A stretch of 64,000 bases of DNA. It comes from a virus. A model generated the notes under the pieces. It was given only the letters and a program-made list of their open reading frames with translations. It was not told the origin of the DNA and did not search any database. Below are positions 39,581-50,200 of this stretch, piece by piece; the stretch's first letter is position 1, and each line of letters begins with the position of its first letter. The DNA lies in IMG/VR virus record IMGVR_UViG_3300046328_001165, positions 1 to 64,000 of that record; one strand, 5' to 3'. The position numbers and the translations under genes are program-made.

Positions 39581-42208
39581 ATGTACGCGATCGCACCAAC
39601 ACCAGTAATTCAAAACGCAGATCCACTCGCAGCCAGAAAGATAATCGCGAGAATATTAACTCGCATAATTTCTCGCGCTTACGGAAGCATCGACCAAATC
39701 GTTAGTATCGACATTGCTGATGATGGTCTGATTACCTGTCTATTTCGTGACGACGACAAAGATCGAAAGTTAATTCGATTAGTGTTAGGCGATCGCGCTG
39801 AATACAGACAAATTCTTGATGGGCGTAATGATTCGCTAAATATCGATACAGATCAGTATTTAGTCGCGTATGCCAATAGTATTGGTCAGCGTACCGACAA
39901 GGTATCTAAACCGAATAACTGCAAAATAGGTACATCCTGTAAGGGCGCTTGCATCTCTAAGACCGATGTTTGTCGTGTCGATGTACCAGAGGTTTTGAAT
40001 AGGCAGGAGATTTCCGATCTGAATGACGCGGTAAACGACGTTCAGAGGGCAAAATTTGTTGGTGTTGCGCCAGTTTCGGACGAACTTGATAGCAAGAATA
40101 TTCGCGAATTGAAGGATGAAGCCCGTAAAAGGGGCGTGTACCGCTATTCGTACATGAATCAATCTCAGTTGCGAGAGTCTATTCGTTTGCAACAGGCTAA
40201 TCCCGAACGCCAAAATATTGTGCGAGAAGGGCTAAGCCGTAATGCGGCGAGTAAGAAAGCGCTCAAAAGCTTACTGCCTCAGCCTGTGGCTGGAGCATGG
40301 AAAGACATTGAGAAAATCAGTAAATTCTTTGGCGACAATCGCCCTGCGGCAGGAGTATTGGCGGCAAGCGTATTGCTAGGTATTCCATCGTCGGTAATGC
40401 TTTCAGCTCGCGATCGCTACAAAGAAGGCTTACCCGAATCGGCACTAATGGCATATCAAAGATCGCAAACCACCCCCGTAGAGCCAACTAGCAAACCTCA
40501 AATCACTTTTGCTGTAGGTGGGTTCTCTAATCTCGGATCTTCGGGCAGTAAAGTTGCTGAATACTTGAAGACACCTTTAGACACATCGAAGCGCGAGCAG
40601 TGGTTTAACAAGACCCAAGAAATCATCGCCTTTGATAGTCCTGAATTTAATGTTCCTCCTACAAAAATCGACAAAAAAGACAAGGATGGTAAATACAATC
40701 CGTTGTACTTGGGGTATGTTGCCAAGGAAAGTTTTGGTAAATATCTAAGCAATGTTGTAGGCGGCAGAAATGAAGCTGCTGTAGACTTGGCTTCCAAGTT
40801 ATATGCTTATGGCTCCAAGTACCGTAACAAACCTTTAAACGTCGTTAGCTATGGTTCTGGTGGCAATGTAATCGACGAAGCTGCGGAAATCGTTAGCCGC
40901 ATCAAGCCAGAAAAGGGGCTTGATGGCAGGGAGATCTTAAAGCGGCTAAATATTGCCAGACTTGGCGGAGCCTCTTTTGGTTTAACTGGTGGCACAACTC
41001 AAGACGAAAAGAACTGGGCAAGTATTAATAACCGTACTATCACGTCAAAAAACGATCCGTTTTCGATCCTACCCAAGAGGTTCTCTCAATTTGTTAGCTC
41101 TGTAAAGGGTGGTGAGATTGAGGATTACCTGACGAATAGCGATGCTAGAGACAAGATTCGTGAGGTGTTTGGCTTCTTCTCCAACTCTGCTGCGGGAAGT
41201 AAGATAACCAATGAAGCGAGTGACGAGATCAAGAAATCCTTGAAGGATGTAGCTAAGACGATCAATCCAAAGCTCGGAAAGTTGGCGAACCTGATTGACG
41301 GCATCTCGTCGAAATACTCAAACAACCCCGTAGCGGCGGCGATCGATACTGCTGGGGCTTTAGCTGTCACGGGTGTTGCCGTGGTCGCTAAGTCCAAGCT
41401 TAATTACAAAGAGAATCTTGGCAACTCGGCAAGCAAAGCTCAGGAGATGGTTTCTAGTGGGCAGGTCTCCCCCATCTCCATTTCCAAGCCCAACGTTATT
41501 ATCACTGTCGGAGATGCCGAGATAGATGGCGATGAGATGAAGAGAAAAATCGAAGGCGCAAAACAAAGCTCTGGGCGGGGGTTGGTAGCGAATAACTACC
41601 TAAATAACAGTGAAGTAATTGCATTTGACAGACCTTTTCTAACACCGCCCTCAAGGAATAAATTTATGGCTCCTGTAGATCTAATGGCAAAGACCTATGA
41701 AGCTGTTATGAATAGAACGCTAGCAGCGGGTACAGATCCAGAAGCCATTCGACTGGCTGCAAATATTTACGCGATCGCAAACACCCCCTACGCGGGTACT
41801 GCTAACTCCTATCCGTCTGTCTCCGTCGTGGGACTGAAGCAGGGTGGCGAAACAACGAAAAGGGCTTTGGATATTTTGGAAAAAATGACCAAGGTTCAGG
41901 TTGGGGCAAAGGCAGATCCCAATATAGTTGGTGGAAGATCTGTTTCCTCTGGTCAGGTGCATATCATCACGTTAGGAACCCCTGAACTCGATTTCGGGGG
42001 TAAAGGCGCAAACGCCGCTAGAAATGATTTATGGGTAGATGGGGACATATTTGGGCAAACACCTTTAAAAGGGTCTGCCCCATCGTACATCTCTACACAA
42101 GGTAATGGCAGTGCTAGTGATTACCTTGAAGCTCCTGTGGTTGCGGATCTATTGGGCAAGCTATCCTCAACCTCGTTTGCGAGAGCGAAGAAAAATAGGA
42201 GGCAGTAA
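39581..42208 (+). CDS. Cys-motif family protein C with two alpha/beta-hydrolase-like domains (875 aa)
   Basis: After an N-terminal domain of about 105 residues, the Cys motif CKIGTSCKGACISKTDVC appears. A helical region follows, with a hydrophobic segment at about 260-275 (AAGVLAASVLLGIPSSVML). The rest holds two similar domains. The first begins ITFAVGGFSNLGSSGSKVAE and has NVVSYGSGGNVIDEAAEIV. The second begins VIITVGDAEIDGDEMKRKIE and has SVSVVGLKQGGETTKRALDI. Both match the strand-elbow-helix of alpha/beta hydrolases, but the nucleophile Ser position reads Gly and Lys, so they may be pseudo-enzymes. The second domain ends with LGTPELDFGG, as in lipases. Confidence 0.55.
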   Translation: MYAIAPTPVIQNADPLAARKIIARILTRIISRAYGSIDQIVSIDIADDGLITCLFRDDDKDRKLIRLVLGDRAEYRQILDGRNDSLNIDTDQYLVAYANSIGQRTDKVSKPNNCKIGTSCKGACISKTDVCRVDVPEVLNRQEISDLNDAVNDVQRAKFVGVAPVSDELDSKNIRELKDEARKRGVYRYSYMNQSQLRESIRLQQANPERQNIVREGLSRNAASKKALKSLLPQPVAGAWKDIEKISKFFGDNRPAAGVLAASVLLGIPSSVMLSARDRYKEGLPESALMAYQRSQTTPVEPTSKPQITFAVGGFSNLGSSGSKVAEYLKTPLDTSKREQWFNKTQEIIAFDSPEFNVPPTKIDKKDKDGKYNPLYLGYVAKESFGKYLSNVVGGRNEAAVDLASKLYAYGSKYRNKPLNVVSYGSGGNVIDEAAEIVSRIKPEKGLDGREILKRLNIARLGGASFGLTGGTTQDEKNWASINNRTITSKNDPFSILPKRFSQFVSSVKGGEIEDYLTNSDARDKIREVFGFFSNSAAGSKITNEASDEIKKSLKDVAKTINPKLGKLANLIDGISSKYSNNPVAAAIDTAGALAVTGVAVVAKSKLNYKENLGNSASKAQEMVSSGQVSPISISKPNVIITVGDAEIDGDEMKRKIEGAKQSSGRGLVANNYLNNSEVIAFDRPFLTPPSRNKFMAPVDLMAKTYEAVMNRTLAAGTDPEAIRLAANIYAIANTPYAGTANSYPSVSVVGLKQGGETTKRALDILEKMTKVQVGAKADPNIVGGRSVSSGQVHIITLGTPELDFGGKGANAARNDLWVDGDIFGQTPLKGSAPSYISTQGNGSASDYLEAPVVADLLGKLSSTSFARAKKNRRQ
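40012..40024 (+). repeat. Copy 5 of the motif (TTCCGATCTGAAT), inside protein C
   Basis: Thirteen of the 14 positions match; the first A is a T. Confidence 0.7.
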
Positions 42209-42666
42209 TGAAATTAGATACCAAAATCAAGGTTGACGTGCCAGCAGCGCAAGGGCGAAAAGCGTACAGCTACGCTTTAGCTCTTAAAAGCCTAAAGCGA
42301 CGCGAAAAAAGGGCTCAGTCTAATTCAGACTCAAGCAGATTAGACACAACATGCGATCGCGGCAAACCATGCCAAGGCGAAGACGGACAAACTTACTGCA
42401 TCCCCCAAGGGGCTACCTGCGGTAAAGGCAAGGTCGGCAGAATCATCAAAGGTGTTGCTGGCGCGGTTGGTCGCGGCGTGATTACTGGCTTAACTGCCGC
42501 CGCGATCGCCAAACTTGCTAGCAAGGGTAAGGCTGGGTTGAAAGAGGATTTTAATACGGCGAAGATCATTTTTAATGCGGGTCGCACCACTGGCAAGATT
42601 GAGTCCAAGGTGGCGAATGGGGTCAAAGCTGTTAGTCGGATAATTAAGAACCGAGGTAAGAAATGA
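42208..42666 (+). CDS. Cys-motif / glycine-zipper family protein D (152 aa)
   Basis: AGGAGG directly before TAATG (42208) gives the best ribosome binding site of the cluster. It starts MKLDTKIKVDVPAAQGRKAY then SYALALKS, the VPAxxGRKAYSY module. Then comes a Cys motif CDRGKPCQGEDGQTYCIPQG followed by ATC, and a glycine/alanine segment (GVAGAVGRGVITGLTAAAIA). It combines in one short protein both modules that are separate in A and B. The end overlaps the next gene (ATGA). Confidence 0.65.
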   Translation: MKLDTKIKVDVPAAQGRKAYSYALALKSLKRREKRAQSNSDSSRLDTTCDRGKPCQGEDGQTYCIPQGATCGKGKVGRIIKGVAGAVGRGVITGLTAAAIAKLASKGKAGLKEDFNTAKIIFNAGRTTGKIESKVANGVKAVSRIIKNRGKK

Positions 42667-43778
42667 CAAGAGATTTAGCGGACGACCTAGCCTACCTTGA
42701 GGGGCAGATATCCGTGGCTCTACGCCATGATGCTGGCAGAAAGCTCAAATGTAAAGAAGGCTACGTTCAGCGCGGGAATGCCTGCCAAAAAGTCACTAAG
42801 AAGGCTTCTGGAGGTAATCTCGCGAGGAGTATTGGTACGGGCTTGGGTGTTGCGGCTTTAGCTGGAGGTGCGGCGGCTGGAGTGGCGATCGCGTCAAGAC
42901 GGGGCAGTCAATCAGGCAATTCGCCTGTAAGCAAACCAGATACTTTGCCTGCAAAAATCGAGACGGTTTCCTCGGCTTTACTCCCCAAAAGAAGAGAATT
43001 GATCGCGTATAAAGCGTCAAAGGTGCTCTCAGATAAGCGGGTTCGCAAAGCGGCGATCGCGGCAGGTAGTACTGGAGCTGTAATTGCAACAGTTGTCGGA
43101 ATAGGCAGTGTAAAGCTAACCAAAGATTATGCGGTTAAAGACATTGCATTGATAATGACCTACAAGCAGAGCTTGATACTAGGGAAAGCCGCAGATCGCA
43201 TCCTAGATAAATCCGATATAAACCCAGACTTAAAAGGTAAGGCTAAGGACTTGATTGGTATGACCAAATTAGCCTTGGCTAGAAAAACTATGTCCGTCAA
43301 GGGTCGCGACCTTATCGATGTGGATAAGGAGTCAAACAGCTTTACATATAGAGACAGAAAGAATGGAGGGATTTATACAGTAGCTTCTGTTGGTCCAGCC
43401 TTGTATACCTTTACCAGCGTGTTTAAAAAAGAGGTTTCCGCAGGGAAAGTTTACGAGGTTTCTTTTGCTATAAACGAATCCAACAATAGGGAAGAATCAG
43501 CGAATCTTGGGGCTTCAGGAGCTAAGCAAATTATAAGATTAACAAGACAGTCTTTCGACAAGCATGTTGAAGCCGTGCCCGACAATGTAATTCTAACCGC
43601 AGGTGCTTACGACAAAGATGGTGCAGGAAAAAAGCGTAAAAACATCTATGAGAATGTCGGTTTTGCCCCTATGGAGGGTCAAGATCCTATGGTCTTGTAC
43701 GCAGCAAAGAAGGATGGAAAACTTCAGCCGCTGTCGAGTGTCTACAGCGTGAAGAAACCCCCAGAAGCTAAGACTTAA
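42663..43778 (+). CDS. Family protein E with Cys pair, membrane segments and GNAT-like C-terminus (371 aa)
   Basis: The N-terminus is DDLAYLEGQISVALRHDAGR, then KLKCKEGYVQRGNACQK, a Cys pair like that of the 22374 protein. Two hydrophobic Gly/Ala segments follow (GTGLGVAALAGGAAAGVAIA at about 57-76 and AAIAAGSTGAVIATVVGIGS at about 122-142). The C-terminal about 180 residues (YEVSFAINESNNREESANLG, VILTAGAYDKDGAGKKRKNI, YENVGFAPM) look like an acetyltransferase-type fold ending with the IYE.(V/M)GF box. No catalytic claim is made. Start overlaps the previous stop (ATGA). Confidence 0.5.
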   Translation: MTRDLADDLAYLEGQISVALRHDAGRKLKCKEGYVQRGNACQKVTKKASGGNLARSIGTGLGVAALAGGAAAGVAIASRRGSQSGNSPVSKPDTLPAKIETVSSALLPKRRELIAYKASKVLSDKRVRKAAIAAGSTGAVIATVVGIGSVKLTKDYAVKDIALIMTYKQSLILGKAADRILDKSDINPDLKGKAKDLIGMTKLALARKTMSVKGRDLIDVDKESNSFTYRDRKNGGIYTVASVGPALYTFTSVFKKEVSAGKVYEVSFAINESNNREESANLGASGAKQIIRLTRQSFDKHVEAVPDNVILTAGAYDKDGAGKKRKNIYENVGFAPMEGQDPMVLYAAKKDGKLQPLSSVYSVKKPPEAKT

Positions 43779-43786
43779 TCATGAGG

Positions 43787-43815
43787 TTTATAACAGGCGA
43801 TGATCGCGCTATAAT
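43787..43815 (+). promoter_or_regulatory. Promoter candidate with perfect TATAAT
   Basis: TTTATA (43787-43792) and TATAAT (43810-43815) are separated by 17 bp. The -10 lies 21 bp before ATG 43837 and follows a HIP1-like GCGATgATCGC. It probably drives the small membrane protein and the tape measure. Confidence 0.5.
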
Positions 43816-43836
43816 GCCACAAAACTATGTAAAGCG

Positions 43837-44181
43837 ATGAGAAAGATCTTAATCGGATTAACGGGTGGATTGGCAGCTATTATAGTTTTCAACCACATTC
43901 GCGCTGACCTTGCAGCCTCAGCCATACACAAGGAATACAAGCGATGTGAAACAGGCTATAAGCTTCTAGGTAAAAAGGAGCGCTTTTTAAAAAATCTTGC
44001 AGAATCAGGCGAGAGTCAGGAAAAACATGCATCCACAATAAAAAGCATGGATGAGGTGGAGGATAGTTGTGCAAAATACAGTAAATACTTCGGCGAGTGG
44101 GGCGAAGGGAGAATCAAGCCATCAGACAATCTGGTATGGGCGTTATTGTCGCGATATGAGCCAGAAAAATTAAAGCAGTAG
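43837..44181 (+). CDS. Small membrane-anchored protein (114 aa)
   Basis: It begins MRKILIGLTGGLAAIIVFNH, a basic residue pair followed by a hydrophobic stretch of about 15, so it is a signal anchor or signal peptide. The remaining 90 residues are polar and helical with three Cys (C37, C77 and one nearby possible) and a Trp-rich C-terminal region. It may be a spanin-like or periplasmic protein or a tail-assembly accessory. It is monocistronic between a promoter and a terminator-like hairpin before the tape measure gene. Confidence 0.5.
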   Translation: MRKILIGLTGGLAAIIVFNHIRADLAASAIHKEYKRCETGYKLLGKKERFLKNLAESGESQEKHASTIKSMDEVEDSCAKYSKYFGEWGEGRIKPSDNLVWALLSRYEPEKLKQ

Positions 44182-44187
44182 TGAACA

Positions 44188-44231
44188 CCATAAAAATAAC
44201 TGAGAAGAATATTTCTCGGTTATTTTTATGG
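44188..44231 (+). promoter_or_regulatory. 19-bp hairpin that includes the tape-measure start codon
   Basis: Arms 44188-44206 and 44213-44231 pair over 19 positions with one T-G wobble, around a 6-base loop. The ATG of the tape measure (44228-44230) is in the right arm, and a T5 run lies just before it. It can act as a terminator and as a cover for the start codon, which has no Shine-Dalgarno sequence. Confidence 0.65.
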
Positions 44232-47200
44232 CTTCCCAGCAAACAAACGTTGTCGAGATCTTAATACAAGCCAAAGATCAAGCCTCAAAGACGATTGGCA
44301 CATTAAGCGACTCACTTGGCACGGCTGGAGCCGCAGCTCAGTTTGCTCAGGGAAAAATAACAGCTCTTGGTGGCGCATTGCTCACCACGTCTGTTTCTGG
44401 TATCAAGTCTTTAGGGTTGTTAGGTAGCGCGATTCAGTCGATTCGCTCGTCACTGGATACCCCTGTTGGGCAAACATTGATCCAACAGATCTCCTTGGCA
44501 GCGGACGAGGCTCTTGGCAAAGCAGCTAAACTCTCGACGCTAGTTAAAGAAGTATCTGGTGTATCCAAGGATTTTGGATCGGGCTTTGCGTCAAGGTCTT
44601 CGAGTAGCACGATTCAGCTATTCGACCCGTCGGTAACTGGGAAGCAGTTAGAAAACGTAGTTATCAAGACGGCTGATACATTTTCTAGGTCTCTTGAACA
44701 AAAGGTTAGAAATTCCGATCTAGCAACAGCGTTTGAATCCAAACTCGGCGTAAGTATAGATTCGATCGCTTCTCAGTTGGACAGCTCACTGTCTGAAACT
44801 CTTCTTTCAGGATTTGTGGGTAAGACGCTACCCAGCGCCCTTGACACGGCGTTAGGTAGCGTCTTCGGCGTGAACCTCACCTCAAAAATTGTTCAATCTA
44901 TACAAGCCGCAGGTAAGTCAAACCTTCTTGGCGGAGCTGTTGGTAAACTGGCTCAGGGGTCCGTAAGCGGGGCGGCAAGAGAATTGGTGATCGGAGAGCT
45001 AACCCCAAATCTTGAAGGGGCGCAGTTGGCTGGAGCCAAACTGTCTAATGTCTTTGGTAAGAAAGTAGCTCAAGCGGTATTAGGAGAAAGAACTCCTGCT
45101 AGCGCAGAATTTAAGCAGATTGACGAGCAATTAGGTGGGGCGCTTGGTGATGTCATTAGCCGCCTTGGGCAAAGATTCCCTGATGTTCTTGGAAAAAGCG
45201 ACCTCCCTATCGGCAAGTTACTTGCCACCAAGTTGAGGGGGCTTGCTGAGGTTACATCAAAAAACGAATTACAGGCAGCAGGGAATCTGTTTGTTGAAAC
45301 AGCCTTTTCTGGGTTAAGGGGCATTCGCAAGGACTTTTTGGGCGACGACTTGAATGCGGTTTTTGATCTTGTCATAGCACCAGCTTTCGACGCTCAGAAG
45401 GAAAACCTGAAAAAGCTGATTGGCATAGATTCCGACACATTTTCTCAAGGGTTTTTAGACCCGCTCAAAAAAGCGTCTAAAAATCTAGCGAAGGGCTTTG
45501 ACGACAGCTTAGAGGCAGGGCTTGGTGCGCTAGGGAATGGAGGTGCAATCGCCGAGTACTTGGGGGATGTTGATGAGTTTTTAGGTGGTGGGATAACAGA
45601 AGCCTTATCTCTTGCGGGGAATAAAGCCGCCTCCAGTTTTGCTGACGGGTTTAGAAGCGCAATTTTTGAGGAAATTACTGGCGTAATCGACAATGTTGAC
45701 GCTTTTGTTCTGGGAAATTTAGAACAGGTTAAACAGATCCCCCAGAAGCTTACACAGCCCGTTGGCTTGGTGTCATTGGTTGCAGATCCACTCGCGGGTG
45801 CTACCGAGCCGCTAGAGCTTTTTGAGTTGCTTGAAGCGGGTGCGGGTAAGGCAACCAACGCCATTTTTGAGGTTTCTCAGCGACTAACATTCCTTTCTTT
45901 TGGCTTTCAAGCTCTCCAAGGTTTCGTTCAAAACGGTCCATTCGATCTGCTTATTGGGCAGAATGCGAGACTGCAAGAACAACTTCTAGCGACACAGGCG
46001 AGCCTTGTAGCCACAAACAAGATTCTTCAGAATGGCGTCGTAATTTCCGATCCGACAGCAGCTATCAAGGCTTTGGGTCCTGCGGTTGAAGGTGCGATCG
46101 CCAAAATTCGGAAAGACTCACTAGAGCTTGTCGGCGTAACCTCCAAAGATCTCGTAGATTTATTTCAGATTGTTGCTGGTCAGGCAAGTAATATTGGGGC
46201 GAACCTAGATCAGTCCGCCAATATTGTCACGTCAACCGCTGCTGCGCTCGGAACTCTAGGCATCCCTTTGTTTCAGGCAAGGCAAGAAATCACCTCAATC
46301 GTGCAGGGGACGATTGACCAAAACTCTTTGCTAGCCAAAAACTTGAATCTCAACAATGAGATGGTCAACAAGTGGAAGGCACAGGGAACCTTCGTTGACG
46401 AGCTGTTAAAAAGACTGGAAGCGTTTAGGGCGGGGAACAAACTCGCCAGTCAGACGATATCGGGGATTACGAGTAACATTACCGAACTTTTTGATGAGAT
46501 TGGACGCAAGGCAGGGGCTAAATTTTTAAGCCCGATTGTCAAGGAATTGGACAATGTTTATCAGTTTCTTGCGGCAAACCAAGAGACGATTTCAGCCCAA
46601 GTTGAGCAGCTTGTTTCTACGTTATTCGTAGCCTTTGACAAGATCGTAGTCCTGTTTAAGTCTTTGGGAGATCCGATCGCCAAAATCTTTGGTGGCATTC
46701 CTGCTTACTTAACAGGTTCGTTGGTCGGGGCTATTACCGCGTTCTCTGATGCAATAGTTTTTACCGTAAACGTTCTCAAGCCAGCTATCTCTGTGTTTGC
46801 CGAGGTTTTTAAACTTATTGCGCCGCTAGGGGGCTTATTTATAACGGCTTCCATCGGTGCAAAGGTCCTATCCGCAGGGATACTAGGTCTGGGGCAAGGG
46901 TTTGGGTTTCTCGCAAAACTTCTACCTGGTCTTGGCGAACTACTCTTTCTTGTTGATAAGAGATCTAACAGTCTTTTTAATCAGTTTCTAAACCTTACAT
47001 CGGTATTAGGTAATAGGGGAGCGGCAGGTTTTCTAACCTTTGCGGCAAATTTAGACAAGATACCTGGAGCCGCAGGTTTCGCTACCAAGCAATTGCAGGG
47101 TCTTCTTGGTAGTCTAGCTCCTTTGTCTGGGTTTCTGGTCTCTTTAGCGCCTCAAGTCGGGGGGTTGGGAATAAAGCTGGCGGGTTTAGCCCAGGCGTTT

Positions 47201-50200
47201 CCTGCCCTTAAAAATGTTTTTGAGAAGGCTTTTATTGGCGCTCCAGGCGCTTTGTTGGTCTTGTCGAGAGTCGTTGGCAAGAGCGAGATCTTTGGAAGTC
47301 TCGCCCCCCTCATTGGGGATGCATCAAAGCAGCTTGCGAAGTTTACGGGTATTGCTGGTAATGCGGAGAAGGCGAATTCCTTACTCGCCAAGAGCTTGCA
47401 ACTAGGTGGCGCAGCCGCTAGAGAGTTCGCCGTAAATAGCGTATTACTTGGCGCTGGAATTGGTATCGGGTTCATCTTCTTTGACCAGCTAATCCTAAAG
47501 AATAAGGGTCTCCAAAAAATTATTCAAGACCTAATAGGAACTATCCGTAAATTTGCGGACACGGTGGGTGCGGTTCTTGGTCCAGTGTTTAAACTGATTG
47601 GCGACACAATTTTGCCGCTGTTTACTTTTGGGGAGAATTCTAATCCTTTCCAGAAGATTGTTGGTGGATTGCTGATTGCGATCGCGGTTGTAAAACTTTT
47701 TGGTGGAACGATAACCAATGTATTTAAAACCGTAAACGTCAGTATCGGAACTCTTGGGACTGGCATTTCGGAGACTTTTACTAAAATCAAGAGGGCTAAT
47801 GACAGCCTAAAGGAAATACTGGGGCTTGCAAGCGAGGAGGGTAAAAGCAAGACTTTTACCAGCCCCGTCCTAGAGGAAGACCCAAAGAAAAGAAGGGAAG
47901 CTAGATCTGCTCTACTCAAGGAAGCTTTGGCAGCTAAGAAGCAAGAGTCGCTCGCTTTAAGTTCTGGGGAAGCTGAAGCCGCAAGGAGTAAAAAGAATTC
48001 ACTTACGCAGGTAGCGCAATCCTTGGTAACAGGGGAGGCAAAAATTTCGATCCCTTCGGCGGGGATTATAACTCAGCGGGATGTGACCCAAGCCAAACTG
48101 CGTGTATCCGAGATAACAAAAGATATCATTCGGTTCTCGAAAGAGGCTAGACAGAGCGCGACCGTAGACCCTGTGGCTTCAAGTATCGCAACAGCGAGAA
48201 GGGAGTTTGCGATCGCTCAGGCAAATGCGGTTAGAGCAGGTATAGAGAATCAGAAACTTATAGCCCCTTTAAGTCAGTTGCTGTTTGAGAAGCCCACTGC
48301 TTTACTGTTTCAGCTCGGAGCTTCTGCATCTGAAGGGTTCAGATCAAACCTTTTGAAAGCTGGAGACGCGATTAATAATTTCGCCCTGAGAGGTGGGTTC
48401 GCATTATTAGAGCTTGAAAACAAAATAAGAAGTGTCCCAAAAGTCTTTAACGACATAGCTTTGAAAGGAGGCTTTGCTCTGCTGAGCCTTGAAAACGGAT
48501 TGAGAAACATTCCAAAATCCCTTGATACTATAACCACAAAAGCTGGGTTTGCCTTGCTAAGCCTTGAAAACGGTCTTAGAAATATTCCCAAGACTTTTGA
48601 CAACATTGCTCTGCGAGGAGGGTTTGCCTTACTAGAAATAGAGAAGGGTTTAAGAAACATTCCCACGGCTTTTTCTGGGGCGATCGCCTCTGTTGATCAG
48701 AAAATCAAAAGCCTGTTTAGTGGTGGAGCAAAAAGGTTTGATTTCGGCGAGGCTCTCAGGGACTTGGATACAAGGGCAGGCAACTTTGTCGATCCTGACC
48801 GAGCAGAAAGGCTGAAAACTCTAGAAGAAATAAAATCCTTTAACGAAAAGCGCAAAGCACTCATTGCTGACGCTAAAACCATAGATGCTGGTACAGGGCT
48901 GTCTGCGGAGGGCTTTACCGCCGAGAAGATCGGGAAGGAAGTCCAAAGTGTAGATGCTAATATTCAGGCGTTAAGCGCAAAAGCTGAGCAGCTAGATATT
49001 CCCGTAAGAAAAGCGGCGAAGGGGCTTGTCAACTCCTTTAAAAACGTTATTGCAGAAATCGGTCCAACCTTACTGCTCACGGCTTTGTTCGCTGGCATTA
49101 CTACCTATATCGGTTTCATTGATGAGCAGTCAAAAATTGCCGCCGACGGCGCTGAGCGATTAGGTAACACCCTCAGAGAAAGTAAGGCGAAACTCGATAT
49201 CCTCAACAAGTCTCAGGGTAGAGATGCTTTGGGTGAACTAACAAAGCTTACTGCGGAAAGACAAAGGTATGTAGATGCTATCAAAGATCCTAAAGTACTT
49301 AATGACGACCCAACCCTAAAGCTTTACGATCGCCAAATAAAGAAACTTCAAGAACTTAGGGCATTACAAGCTAAACCTGTAAATGCCGAAGGACAAATCA
49401 GACAGGAGACAGACAAGGAATTTGAGTCCTTCGATAAGAAGTTTATCTCCTTCTTGGGTGGTCTCACTGGAACCAACGTAAAGGAATCAACCAATCAGGT
49501 AAAGATAGCCTCAGAGAATGTCAACTTAGCCCAAAGCCAAGCTGAGGGTCGTGAGCTGAGGTCTCAGCTTCGCGAACAAGCAGCTTTGCAGGAAGGGCTG
49601 ATCAAGCTTGAACAGAGAAAGAATCTGCTTCAAGGGCAAGGTGACAGCGACGGGGTGGCTCAGATAGAGATTGAAATAGAGACACAGAAAGAATCCATCG
49701 CGGTAAGAAAGAGCTTTCTTGATACGGTTATCAAGGGTGTTGAAACCAATAAGTTAGACAGCCAAAGTAAAAGAGATCTTTTGGAAGATCTAAAAAAGCT
49801 TAAAGTTGCCTACGATCCCGCTAACTTAAAAATCGCACCTATCGACCTACCTCGTATTGGTGGTGCTATTGAACAGGCTGCGTCGAGATACCAAGCTGCG
49901 GTTACGGCGCTTGCTAGATCTGCTGGAGATCCAACCCTGTTTAAGACAAAAATAACAGAGCTGCTCGAAACGGCAACCGCATTACAAGATGCAGGTATAT
50001 TGCGAGCCGATGAAGTAGCCAAAAACTTTATCGGTATCGCTGCCAACGTATCTGCTGATCGCGATCAGCAGATTAAAGCCCAGCAAGCTATCACTGAGGC
50101 TTACCAGAAAGAGTCTCAGAAGCGTATTGCTACGATCGATGCACAGCAGGCGAAGATCCAAGCTTTGCTCGCTACTGGGAAGATCTCTGAGTCTGAAGCC

